This document shows, piece by piece, positions 9,397 through 19,931 of a stretch of DNA of 22,788 nucleotides (within the stretch, counting starts at the first letter, position 1; each line of letters begins with the position of its first letter). Position numbers and translations under genes: made by a program. Origin of the DNA: Didymodactylos carnosus (taxonomy: Eukaryota > Rotifera > Eurotatoria > Philodinida > Philodinidae); the NCBI GenBank assembly GCA_905250885.1, contig CAJNOQ010002755.1:1-22788 (forward strand), given 5' to 3'. A model generated the notes under the pieces. The model saw only the letters and a program-made list of their open reading frames with translations. It searched no databases and had not been told where the DNA came from.

Positions 9397-12300
9397 TTAA
9401 TGTTTTGAGGATGATTGTTGCTGATCACGATTTTTATTTCGAATAAACGAAATCATATGGGATTTTGTTACAATGTCATCACGATTAGAAAAATCCCAAT
9501 AAAAACTATTTTCAAGCATCGATCTAAACAAAGAAAAGAAGATTGATGTTGATAACAACAGACTGTGTATTCAATGCATTTACCTCAAACAAGCCACATG
9601 TGAAGAATCCGATGGTGCCTCATTCTCTGCTATACGTGTGTTTTGATTATAAAAATATTTGTGATGTCTTGAACGACTCAATAATATCGTCCATGGATCT
9701 AAATGTAAAGAATAGCAACGATTCAGCAAAAATAATATATTTCAGGACAAATAATATTTACTTACGTTGAACAAATTTGAAAAACCATATTCCACGGACT
9801 TGTACTCGTGGTTTATTTTCGACATGTTCATTAACATACCAAAGTTTTTCATTATCAATTTGATCATACTGACCAGATTGACATAACCTGCACAAGAATA
9901 AATGATTTGATTCATTTTTTTGACTAAATGATCTAGTTACTTTACTTTTCGATGCTTGAGTCTAAATGTTCACATCTTAACTGTTCACTAATCCGTATGG
10001 GTACGAGATCCAAACGAGCCGGCTTATTAATGGCTCTTTCGAATAGTTTCATAAGGCGAAATCTATGAATGGAGAAAAAAATGAAGACAAATGATGATTA
10101 TGTATAAAATAAGAGTTATTGAGAATATATACCGTTCCATGAACACAACAGGGCGCTCATTATTCATAAGGATATTTTCATCACCAATAAAATAAGCATC
10201 TACTATGTATATTGCTGATTTTTTCCGAAGTGTACGACCCTAGTCGGATAAAAAAAAATAAAACTATAGATCGAAATAAAATATTATAAGCTTAACTATA
10301 CGGCCTGGGCAAGCGAAGATTTTCGTCTGTTACGGCGCCTCAGATCAAGATCTCGTCCGATCGCTTTGTACTTTTCACTGTTAGGAGGTAGTATTGTAAG
10401 TCACACTAGAAAAAAGTTCCAGAGTAATCGAACGAACTCTCGATTTATAAGGCGCTGTAACAAGGTAGACCGTTACGTGGCCAGACCGTATATATGTATT
10501 TTCTATTTTATTACTTCTCCATAATGTTCTTGAACCTTTTCTCCTAACAATAGTGTATTTGGTGGTAATTCAATTTTGAATGAAGTTTTTTCTAATAATG
10601 TCCAATGTTTATTTTTATTTCGTAGATCGATCGAAAATACTTGACTACGCTAGAAACATAAAAGTAAAAATATTTCAATATGACTCTTTTATCTAATTTT
10701 TTTATTAAACTTACTCCACAACTCAATAGTAACACAGGATCACCTAGTGACAATACGCATCGATAATCGAACAATGAGACAATTTGATTTTGATTTAAAA
10801 CACATTTTTTCAGTAAATTAGGCGTATTCAGAATATAATTATCAATTCCCTGATCAAGCTAGAACAAGAGGATAGTGAGTATCATCTATCGATATCTGGT
10901 GACGTAATTCTTACTCGACTAAATAAATTGTTTTCTACAGCATTACAAAAAAATGCTCGACGTCTTGGTCTCTGATTATCTGGAATCTAAAATATCGCAA
11001 AAGCATTGCATTTCATATAAAAAAGAAATGTCTCCTACAAGAGATATACCTTCCATAAACTGAGACATTGTTGTCGTATATCAGATTGGCGAGGATCAAT
11101 AAGTTTTCTAAAATAAGAAGTTTTCCAAGATTTTCTGAATGATTAAGAGAACACAAAATACATACGAATTGCTGACGAAAGTACGAATTTTTCTTAAATT
11201 TCTAATTTGATGTTCTCCAAGTCTGCAAGTAAAATAAAAGAATGTTGAAATTTTCTTCTATATCGACTAAACAGCAGAAGATACAGTAGATGTCATGATT
11301 GAGAACATGATTTCTATTGAAAAGATAAAAATTCAATAATAAGCTCATTCAAAAGGACGAATATTCAGCTGCACAGAAAAAAAGTTTAACCCCATTTTAA
11401 TCTCAAGTTTCAAATAAAACTTAGAAGTTCAACTATAACTCTGAAAAGAAAAAAAACTTAGTTTTAAATATACTGTTAGAAAGAATGTTAAAAAGATATT
11501 TACAACTAATATTTTCGAATGGCTTTTACTGTATCTTCTGGTGTGCATTGAAAGCTAATAAGAGGAAAACTGAAATGGCGCAAAAAAGTAGCGTTGGTCA
11601 TAAAACGGTTTTTAATCTATTGTAAGTTTATTAAAAGAAACGTTAACATACCTATTATTTGATGCAACTATATAATCATAAAACGATTTATTAGATTTGA
11701 TAATATGCAAAGGTACAATTGTCTGTACATCGTTTTGTTCTGTGTCACTTCGATGTTTACATTGTATCACATTAATTTCATACATATATGTTCGAACAAT
11801 ATGACAGACATCCTCGCGTAAGCCTTTACATATAATATAACTAGAAATAAGAAAGTGTAACCAGATAACTGTTACTGCATGCAAAAATTACTCTTAAAAG
11901 ACCTATTTTTCACGCATACACGTTGTGTATTTATTGGTGGGTGACGGGTGCGTTTTAGAAAAGTGCATGTAACTTTCTAATACAGAGTTGTATTACAGTT
12001 TGCTCCAGAATCCACATAAAGTACGGGTTAAAACTATGCACCTACTTTAAAAAAACACTGTAGCAGTAAATAAAGACACGAATAAAGAGTATGAAACTGA
12101 TACAAAATGCATTTTTAAGTAAAAGAGATTTTAACAAAATCTAGAATAATTTTAGAAATTGAAAATTACTCAGATTCTGAATGATATGTACGTCTCAAAA
12201 AACGAGTCTAAGTGTATTCATCCTAATTACCGTTCGGAATTAGCTGGTCGGCTTGATACGGGTTTGTGAATCGCTATTTGATTAAATGTACGATACATCA

Positions 12301-14318
12301 AGTAGACAAGGCCAACACTGAATGGTGTAAATAAATCGAATAATTTACAAACAAAATTTCCTCCTGAATGACAACAAGAAATGAAATTATAGGATTGAAT
12401 CTGAGTAATCTTTTAGAACACTGTCATACCTGGACGAAGAACTGAAAGAGCGGTCAAAAATTGACATAAATATAATTGTTTACTAAGAATTTCTTGAATA
12501 TTTTCTTGCCCTTCGACTGAAAAGCCCTAAACATCGTAAGAAGTTCGCCATTAAGTATCTCAATTTTTGCTGATTAAACTGTAAATAACTTCTTACCCCA
12601 TCAGCTGTTGCAACATGTACGCCGGCGTCCATTGTGCATTTATGAACGTATGATTGTAAAGCATCAAGATTCTCTGGATTTGTAATATCACCATCCCCTT
12701 CTATATCTTTCACACCTTAAACAAATTATTTGAAACATGTTAAGATTTCTAGTTGTGTAAAGAAAAGATATTACAAACTTACCATAGTATGGATCGAACG
12801 TTTCCGGCGTTCCAATCAAAAAATCGTGTAAACGAAAATCTGATTTTCCTCTTAATGTAAAACCAAAACCTTTTGATCGCCAATTTCGTCGCCACAAAAG
12901 ATATTCACTAAAACCGCCAGGACCAGCGCACATATCAACAAAATAGAATGGTTCACTCGGTTGAACGAGTGATTTCTAAAATAGATGAGATCATTGTAAT
13001 GTAAAAACAATCTCGAAATTGATGTGAGACCTACTTGGGTATTTGGTATCTGTGGATCACTGAAAATCCAACCGAATACAGAATCTATATTCGCTAATTT
13101 GATCGCAGCTCTTAAGAGAAAAACAGTTGTTCACGTTCAACTACGTGTGATAAAAAAAACAACACTTACCTGTTCATAAACATTGCTCCTCGAATAGTCT
13201 CATATGCATTGCTTCTTTCACGAGCTTGTTCCATTTCTTGCTGAGATAACGAATCAAAGACAGTCTAAAATAGAAATAAATGTCAGCTTGTTGAAAGAGT
13301 ATAACACGGTTAGAACGTACCTTGCTGCTAAGAAGATCCCTGAGTATATTTTCGTCACAAAATTGTGTTTCATCGTCAATTGTTCGTTTTTTCTATAACA
13401 ATAAGTACAACTCTTTGTTTGAAAAACTAAACTTAATCAGACATATTTCAAAATTGATATACCTGATCAAGTTTAAGCCATTGTCTTAGATCGTCTAGTT
13501 GAAGAGGTGTCTCTTCGACGAAGGGACACCACTGCACTTGTTCTTCAACTAGAGCCTATAATAGAATGAGTTAAAGTGTGTTTTTGAATGAAAAAAAAAG
13601 TATAAAGTAATGCAAACATACCGGATCTTCATTAAAATCCCATTTAACTGTTTCATCAGCAAAATCCGTTAATGAAAATCCCAAACCTCGACGTCCTTTC
13701 TGTTTGCTTGTTTCAATAATACTAGTGGAACCTTGTTCATGTATACCCAGACCTTTTTTATCGCTATAACCCATATTCTTCTAAAAATGGAGTATATAGA
13801 GTGTAAGATTAAAAGATGATTGATACAGTCTACAATCTAACCACCAGTAATGAAAAAAGCAGAACTCACCATCATTATTTTGGCTGCCGTTGAGTACTCT
13901 GCGTATGGTGTTGTGAAGGATATTTGAATTATATGATAGATCTTCATTTTGTCCATCAGGCGAATATAATATTTTGTTCGTTTCTATCCTATTTAATGGG
14001 AAGGATAAAGAGGACGATACATTATCACCGGTGATTGGAGACCATAATTTGGATGATGGTGTTTTTAAAGTGTGTTGTTTTGTTTCATTAGGAGAATAAT
14101 TTCGAACATGATTTTTATTTATGTCTTTTTCACCGAAATTTACAGGCAAATGATTATTATCCAATATATCGGATGATATTAGTCGACATTCTAAAATACA
14201 ATTCGAGTTAATAAACATAAAGTAAACTTGATAAAATAGGGCTTTTTATTTTATCCTTACTTTTTCCATGTGTTCTTGGTATAAAGTCGGATTCATCGCT
14301 TTTACGCTTTGTCGACAT
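9397..14318 (-). CDS. CMTR1: Cap-specific mRNA (nucleoside-2'-O-)methyltransferase 1
   Basis: This enzyme methylates the 2'-O of the first transcribed nucleotide next to the m7G cap (cap1), using S-adenosylmethionine in the nucleus. Exons from the start: 14318-14261, 14190-13898, 13780-13622, 13555-13463, 13392-13321, 13264-13170, 13110-13035, 12975-12783, 12715-12597, 12526-12430, 12363-12231, 11840-11652, 11222-11166, 11107-11050, 10986-10915, 10858-10715, 10649-10515, 10239-10133, 10062-9946, 9887-9766, 9698-9584, 9523-9397. They sum to 876 residues (human: 835). Domains in order: G-patch (about 118-155, '[10 protein letters not shown]'); RrmJ/FtsJ fold with SAM loop '[13 protein letters not shown]' (298-310); catalytic K261, D385 ('[12 protein letters not shown]') and K425 ('[12 protein letters not shown]'), spaced as human K239-D364-K404; guanylyltransferase-like domain ('FDYRCVLS', 'PIRISEQ'); WW-like end ('[10 protein letters not shown]'). 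The exon 2/3 junction is uncertain: only the weak donor GTACTC keeps frame. Confidence 0.95.
10299..10490. mobile_element. MITE-like element in CMTR1 intron 17
   Basis: The left end begins TACGGCCTGGGCA. The right end, read on the minus strand, begins TACGGTCTGGCCA. About 31 bases further in, both arms carry GTTACRGCGCCT, so the terminal inverted repeats extend for over 40 bases with substitutions and a one-base shift. TA lies at both flanks, which fits a TA target duplication of the Tc1/mariner type but is too short to prove it. The element is about 192 bases, richer in GC than the intron, with no coding capacity. It lies wholly within the 275-base intron 10514-10240, which explains the unusual length of that intron. 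Confidence 0.6.
11223..11651 (-). other. CMTR1: Long CMTR1 intron 12 with an in-phase short open exon-like segment
   Basis: At 429 bases this is several times the usual intron length here. Inside it, 11569-11506 follows a good acceptor (CATTTCAG), continues in the phase left by exon 12, and encodes about 21 residues ('[20 protein letters not shown]') before a TAG. It could be an alternative terminal or poison exon, or chance. The main path skips it, because exon 13 at 11222 restores the conserved CMTR1 sequence. Confidence 0.3.
11841..12230 (-). other. CMTR1: Long CMTR1 intron 11, nothing recognised
   Basis: 390 bases starting GTAATT and ending TTTCTAG on the minus strand. I found no inverted ends or open frame in it. 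Confidence 0.5.
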
Positions 14319-15418
14319 CACAAATTTTAGTTCGTATATCTAAAAAATGTTTTGTTAAAGACATTCAGTTCCTGGTTTGTTCTACAATCTTACGATATCA
14401 TTGATTATATTCAACCAATGCTCTAGCATTTGTTTTCTAGATTGGATTCTCCAAGATTACAGAAAATCTTAACATTTATTTCACCAATTATTTCTGAGAA
14501 GTCGACAAAAAGACTATAATTTTATTTTTAAGCTTCTCTCAGATTTATTAATATTCTGAAAATTTCTCCCAAGCTAACTGCAATCAATTGTTAACTGAGT
14601 GAATATTAAACACAACTTCTCTTTATTAATTCAAAAAATATTTAAAGAGTTTTCTAATGTATTAGTATATTCACTTTTTTATTGATTTTCTACACATGCT
14701 TTTTCTCTGTATTTTTACTTTTCTTTTTGTTGATTTCTAATATGTGGCTGTATATCTATGTATATATGATGTCATGTTGGCAAATATTTGATTTTCTAGG
14801 AAGGACAGATCGACAGTTATCTGTGATCTCTGTTACGATCTGCAATATCAGATTTTTTTCATACATTATGAACTATTCAAAGTAAATTGAACTTGAAAAA
14901 GAAAATGCGAAATAAGAAAAGAAGGGACAAATCATGATTAAACACCGGGAACACATACAAATAGTAAAAATTGTTCATTTGAAACCTACAAGAGTAACAA
15001 AAAAGAAAATGACAAGATGAAATGAGAACAATTTTAGCATTATATTATACAACAGATAACAATATTGACAAAAAATATAAAGATAAAATACAAAGTTAGA
15101 TTCTTTCTCATTCAAGAACATAGAGTAGCATTGAAATAGAATCTGGCAAAGTTAATTTTCAGATTTAAATGCTGAAAATCGAAAAATAATTATTAAATTA
15201 TATGAAACTTTTGGCAAACAAAAAAATTTCGTCTTTGAGATAGATCTAAAACAAGCTTTATGAAATAATGGAAAATACCAATTAATACTAAATTACATTC
15301 TCTTGCTCTTCTCCTTATCTAATAACAAAGGTAACCGCAATTTTCCCGTGAAGTGTCGTTACAGTATGTGAACAATTCATAATTATTTTGGTAAGTATGT
15401 TAGAATATATTTTCTTGT
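14319..15418. other. Spacer between CSN1 and CMTR1, including the CMTR1 5' region
   Basis: About 1.1 kb of AT-rich sequence between the CSN1 stop and the CMTR1 start. A T-rich run ending TTTTTTAG (minus strand, AG at 14341-14340) lies 21 bases before the CMTR1 ATG and may be a 5' UTR intron end or spliced-leader acceptor. The open run at 14682-14885 is mostly Phe/Tyr/Ile from T-rich DNA and I do not call it. Confidence 0.4.
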
Positions 15419-15424
15419 TTTATT
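15419..15424 (-). promoter_or_regulatory. Poly(A) signal AATAAA two bases after the CSN1 stop
   Basis: On the minus strand the CSN1 stop TGA (15428-15426) is followed almost at once by AATAAA. This implies a very short 3' UTR. Confidence 0.45.
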
Positions 15425-15425
15425 T

Positions 15426-17894
15426 TCACACTGTAGCATCATCCGACATATCATCTTCATAATTTCGAACATTTTTTCTTAGCACTTGTAGAGTATGAAA
15501 ATCATGACTGGCTGAATGATCATTATTATTGTTGTTATTAGTTGTTGACATTTGATGATGAATATGAGCACCTGTAAAGGTTGTTTCATCTCTAACAACT
15601 AAATTTGCTTTTAATATAGCTGAACGTAATAACAATGATTTTGTTGTTTTTTCACATTCTTTTGCAATATTCAATGCATGTTGATAAGCATACCAACGTT
15701 GATCTGTATCAGCAACATACAATATTTTATTTTTTGAATCAATTCTTGCTTTTATTTTTCCATTTCGAATTAAATTTACTAATTCATCTTCAAGAGAATC
15801 AATTGTTGTATTCAATTGTTTAGCCATTATTAACATACTGGCATTTTTATATGGAAGAAAATAGGTGACAATAATACGATGTCGAATATCATGGTATAAA
15901 GGTTTCACATGTTGAGCCAAATAAATATCCAAATAAAATAAACTCTGATATTGTGTCATTAATTTTAAACAATCACTATAATTTGTATCATAAAATTTTT
16001 GGATTATATCTCGAATATTTGGTTCTAATTCTAAACATAGAAATAAAATCATACAACATTAGATCAATCAATATCGATATAAAAACTTAGAAGAATCAAA
16101 TGATGTAATAAAAAGCGTAAGAAAATCTCAGATCAAAAAATACGAAAGAGTATAACTGTGAGGCACTCTCTCTATATATATATATGAGATGTGTAGAATA
16201 ACTATGTTCTATAAAGAAAGAGATTAGAAAAGAAATACTTAAAACAATAATTTTTAGTTTTAGTACCAAGTGAATACAAGAAAACAGATAAGCAGTCATT
16301 TCAAGCGAACAAACACTGATAATCTATCGATTTAAAATGAGGAATCTCTTTTCTAGTGTGAATCCATGCATCCAGTTACAATACTCATCTTCTAATGTCA
16401 AGGTAGACATAGTACGTCTAAGAACGACGGTACTTTCCCCTGTGTCCAATTTGTTTAGCAGCAATCAGAGCTCTAGATATGGAATTTATTCAACTGTTGT
16501 TTTAAAGTCTTATTTTCGGTGTTTGGGTTTATAATCATAGCTCTCGCCCTCTTCCTGGCATACCTAGATATTGTTTGATATTGCTATTCAAAATTAAACG
16601 TTGTATTTCATGTCGTTCAAATGTGGCTAACGAACATAGACAAACATATTGTATTAATGTTTGTGGTGATATTAAATCGTGACAATTATTCTGACAATGT
16701 TCAAAATTAACACTAATAAAATGTCTTGCTGCTAGTTTATAACGTTTTGTTGATAATTCGGCTATACCAGCATAGACTTTCAATTTCGATGTTAATATTT
16801 GATCTTGCGTCGATGATGTGGAAGGTGTTGTCGATGTATCCATTGCGATTGTTGCTGAAAATTGCGCTAATTTTGTATTATTACTACTCGAAAGTTCTGA
16901 GTTTTCAATAGCTTGCTCAGCTTTGCTAACATACGTTAATACATTTGGCCAGTTTTGTAGATAGAAACTCGCTTTAATAACATTCATACACATTGTTACC
17001 ATATGACGAGGTGTTACACAATAATCTCGAGAACGTACATAACAACGAACAGCATTAAAATAATCACCACCATCCAAATAATGATCGCCCAAATCATCAT
17101 GACCACGTCGAATTGAATCTTTTATGGAATTTGTTCGAAAATTTCTCAGATCTGTATCTAATTTTTCTAATTTATGTAAATAATTACGTTGTGTACGTTC
17201 TAACCATTGTGCATCTAATTCTGGTATTGTTAATGTTGGATGCTGTATTGGTTGACGTTTGGATGCTTGTACCATTTCATTTAAATTATTATGAACTGTT
17301 CTGTACATTGTAATAAAATGTGTATCTTGAATATATTTTAATGCAGCACATAATGCATCATATCTTAATGATGGACAATGATCAGCTATATAGACTAAAC
17401 GATTAATACGCATCAGACCATCGTACAATGTTATTATTGTATCCAAATCATAACCGGTTGAATTTTCAACTTGATAATGTGGACTAAGTGTTTGATTATT
17501 ATCATGAGACATTTGTTGTTGTAATATATTATTATTGCTTGCTTGATTCACTGTTGTTATCATTCTGTCGTCACTAGCAGCATTAGTACCATTCTAAACA
17601 AATACAAGAGTTATGTCCAGGCAGGAAAAACCGACTTTTACTGAGAGCATCTTTACGTTGTCACATTTAATGAAAGAGATAAAATCTGTCACGGAATTTA
17701 AAAAGTATCTTAGTCAAATCTGACCATTCGTAGCAGTGTAATTATCAATAACTGGAACCCACTAGAAAATCTAAATGCTATGAAAAAAGAGCGACATAAC
17801 GTACATTTACATAAAACGAATTTGGTGCAATTGCTGATGATGTCGACACATTTGTATCCATTTGTGAACTTTCTAGCCCGCGTTGTTTGCTCAT
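15426..17894 (-). CDS. GPS1: COP9 signalosome subunit 1 (CSN1/GPS1)
   Basis: CSN1 is a scaffold subunit of the COP9 signalosome, which removes NEDD8 from cullin-RING ubiquitin ligases. Exons are 17894-17805 (or ending 17811; both keep frame), 17593-16564 and 16030-15426, giving about 574 residues against 491-527 in human. Conserved blocks: 'YDGLMRINRLVYIADHCPSL' (about 87-106), 'KLEKLDTDLRNF' and 'SIRRGHDDLGDHYLD' (about 190-204) in the helical-repeat region, then 'ISPQTLIQYVCLCSLATF'. The last exon carries the PCI winged helix: 'ELEPNIRDIIQKFYD', 'LAQHVKPLYHDIRHR', 'NTTIDSLEDELVNLI', 'ARIDSKNKILYV'. The second intron is 533 bases and splits Leu-Glu at the start of that block. A Ser/Thr/Asn-rich insert (about 261-295) and an Asn-run near the C-terminus set it apart from human CSN1. 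An acceptor lies five bases upstream of the chosen ATG. The first exon is the least certain part. Confidence 0.93.
16031..16563 (-). other. GPS1: Long CSN1 intron 2
   Basis: 533 bases from GTATGC to TATGTTTAG on the minus strand. It includes a (TA)n tract near 16172-16185 next to a CT run. The part at 16340-16540 is somewhat richer in GC and may be a decayed insertion, but I found no inverted ends. Small open runs here are not supported. Confidence 0.5.
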
Positions 17895-17899
17895 TGCAT

Positions 17900-17915
17900 C
17901 TAAAATCGAAGACAG
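17900..17915 (-). promoter_or_regulatory. Acceptor five bases before the CSN1 start (5' UTR intron or spliced-leader site)
   Basis: On the minus strand TCTTCGATTTTAG ends at 17900. It is followed by ATGCA and then the in-frame ATG at 17894. The first ATG (17899) opens only a two-codon frame (ATG CAA TGA). No upstream coding exon is evident. Confidence 0.4.
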
Positions 17916-18097
17916 AAAGGAACAATTCCTACGCTAATGTCAATAACAATTCGACTATTTTTTCTTATTCACTAAGCCGACAACTAAAAAGACGAATTAC
18001 AATGAGCTGACATTTCCGACTAGAGAAAGAACTGTTTAGAAACAAAAATACCAGAATAGGATAAAAAAAACTATGAGAAACTTAATCACACAATACG

Positions 18098-18103
18098 TTT
18101 ATT
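18098..18103 (-). promoter_or_regulatory. Poly(A) signal AATAAA overlapping the hydrolase stop
   Basis: The hexamer starts on the last base of the TGA stop on the minus strand, the same arrangement as in the TPR gene. Confidence 0.45.
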
Positions 18104-18915
18104 CATGATTCCAGTCGCTGTTCAATCCACTGATGTATAGCCCGAATTAATTGGCTTTCTTTTCCTTTAAAACAATGGTCACCACCCTCAATAATAATAA
18201 TATCGCTTTTTCGTGCGTTTTTTGTATGATCTCGAAGCAAATATACATCTTCTTTGGGAACAATATCATCTTTGTCACCCCATATATTCAAAATTGAACT
18301 ATTTTTTATTTGTTCGATCTTCGACATGTCTAATTGACAACGTTTATTAATTCCTTCTTTGGTGATCCGGTAAATCTCAGTACCCTGACGAATTTTAATA
18401 ATAAAATAACCATTATTATCCAATTCATCAAATTGTTTTTTTGTGAAACGTTCTCGGATACCCTGATCAAGTCTATAACGTCCAGCTATGTTCACGATTA
18501 AAGGTATATCGTCGTAAAATGAAGCATATAACAAAATATTTGTTCCACCCCGTGAATGACCGACTAGTCCCCGGATAAAATAAGCATGTTTCTTATCATC
18601 TCTTAGATATTCAACCAGAAATCTTAAATCGCTATGTACTTCATCTTCGTATCCGCCATAGTCCCATTGTTCCCGTCCATCCGATTTTCCACAACCGTGG
18701 AAATCAAATCTCAATGAGTGATACTGGTTCAAATCAGAGGATAATTCTGGGAAAAAATTGGCATTTTTTTCCGATAAATAACCATGGCAGACGATGACTA
18801 CATGTTCACGATTCCATTCATCTTTATACGGATCACGCTGACGATGAAATGTACAGGAAAGTTTATGCCCATTTTTATTCGTAACAAAAAATTCTTCTTC
18901 GTCAAAATTATTCAT
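18103..18915 (-). CDS. Alpha/beta hydrolase (serine esterase or S33-type), plant/fungal/bacterial-like
   Basis: A single uninterrupted frame of 270 residues from the Met at 18915; the frame stays open to 19026, but the extra 37 residues have no counterpart in the family. Motifs: oxyanion-hole 'CHGYLSEK' (H44-G45), 'LRFDFHGCGKSDG' (68-80), nucleophile elbow 'GHSRGG' (S121), 'VNIAGRYRLDQGI' (141-153), acid 'WGDKDDIVP' (probably D216) and 'EGGDHCF' (H247). The full triad is present, so it should hydrolyse an ester or similar acyl bond; the substrate is unknown. By memory the pattern 'FRFDFxGNGxSxG...GHSKGG...VNVSGRYDL' is typical of plant, fungal and bacterial homologues more than of animal ones, and the gene lacks introns while its neighbours have many; horizontal acquisition is an inference. 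No signal peptide is seen, so it is probably cytosolic. It lies about 210 bases upstream of CSN1 on the same strand. Confidence 0.85.
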   Translation of the reverse strand: MNNFDEEEFFVTNKNGHKLSCTFHRQRDPYKDEWNREHVVIVCHGYLSEKNANFFPELSSDLNQYHSLRFDFHGCGKSDGREQWDYGGYEDEVHSDLRFLVEYLRDDKKHAYFIRGLVGHSRGGTNILLYASFYDDIPLIVNIAGRYRLDQGIRERFTKKQFDELDNNGYFIIKIRQGTEIYRITKEGINKRCQLDMSKIEQIKNSSILNIWGDKDDIVPKEDVYLLRDHTKNARKSDIIIIEGGDHCFKGKESQLIRAIHQWIEQRLES

Positions 18916-19026
18916 CAAAAACAAAGAAAAACTGACATCTTTATATGTTGCGACTTCTTTACGAATAAACAGATTGTACTTATAAAATATAACATAATAA
19001 ACAGCTTCAAAAATTATTTTTCTCAA

Positions 19027-19615
19027 AAGTAAATTAAAGCACTGAATTTATTCTAGGATCAAGAAAAGAGAGCTGAACAATTTTTTCGCAATACCAGAAA
19101 TTTTTTCCATAAAGGACGTTCGTTCTGTGTACTTTTTACGCAAGATAAAGCGTTCACCGTAACAATGACTATCTCATAGTGGTTATAGAAAGCGTTAAAA
19201 CTGAAAAAAAATAACTGATTTTACTTGAAGAAACAGTAAAGATAGAATATTATAAGCGACGCTGTCAGATGCACAGCACGATCGTATAGTACTTAAGAGG
19301 AAGAAAGAAAAAGATGAGTCAATTCTTGCTTGAATAATAAGCAAGACTATTCTTGCTGAGAGAAGTTACCTGCTAATAACTCCTGCCAAAAATGACCGCC
19401 CTTTTAGTTGTCTTCTTTTTATCAGGCTTTCTAATGAGAATTTTCAGCATAGCGTACAGAGACGTAGTAATCCATGGATTTTGTCGTTCTCTCTTTCCCT
19501 ACTGGTTGATGCAAAACGTATTTTCCATTTCGTTCGCAGTATCCTACACTTTGAAACAAAGGCGTACGCGTAATGTTAAAAACACTGCTTTTTATTCTCT
19601 TGTGATTGTAACATG
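19027..19615. other. Intergenic sequence
   Basis: AT-rich spacer upstream of the hydrolase. A perfect 7-base-stem hairpin (CTTGCTT...AAGCAAG) lies near 19327-19347. The hydrophobic 81-codon open run at 19392-19637 ends inside the neighbouring repeat element and is not supported as a gene. Confidence 0.4.
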
Positions 19616-19931
19616 GGTTGTCCCTTTTTTTTGCTGAGAAACTGATTTTACTTTACCGAACGTTTCTGATTGGTTGGTAGAAAAATTTTAGACCTGATGA
19701 CTCAGAGACTCAGGGGTCATGGGAAGCTAAAATCACTTTCTAAAATCATTTATGATTTTACAGTACTATCCACGATTTTCGACCAATCAGCAATCCATGA
19801 TTTATGGTTCAGCAGATCTATCGTGACGTGGAAACTAAAGTTACAAAATGTTCGATCGTGAAAAAGTAATTTTAGCTTAGCACGACCAAACTCAGTTCAG
19901 TTTCTTCTATTAGCAAAAAAAGGGTCAACCA
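19616..19931. mobile_element. Non-autonomous DNA element with terminal inverted repeats
   Basis: The left end reads GGGTTGTCCC followed by a T8 run, GCTGAGAAACTGA. The right end on the minus strand reads TGGTTGACCC, a T7 run, GCTAATAGAAGAAACTGA. A second inner pair is visible: CTGATTGGTTGGTAGAAAA near 19668 against CTGATTGGTCGAAAA on the minus strand near 19785. The element is about 316 bases with no coding capacity. The family is undetermined, as flanking duplications are not clear. Confidence 0.5.

Noticed and set aside
9099-9428. 109-codon minus-strand run at the CMTR1 3' end
   Set aside because: It overlaps the last CMTR1 exon in another frame and its content is Phe/Ile/Leu from A/T runs in the 3' region.
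16726-17313. Plus-strand open runs rich in Leu/Ile/Val
   Set aside because: They are reverse-strand shadows of CSN1 exon 2.
18916-19026. N-terminal extension of the hydrolase to the upstream ATG
   Set aside because: The 37 extra residues do not match the family, and the Met at 18915 gives the usual distance to the first conserved strand.
18784-19032. 82-codon plus-strand open run
   Set aside because: It is antisense to the hydrolase 5' part and has no features of its own.
19392-19637. 81-codon hydrophobic open run
   Set aside because: Its end lies in the inverted-repeat element at 19616. It may look like a membrane protein only because of T-rich DNA.
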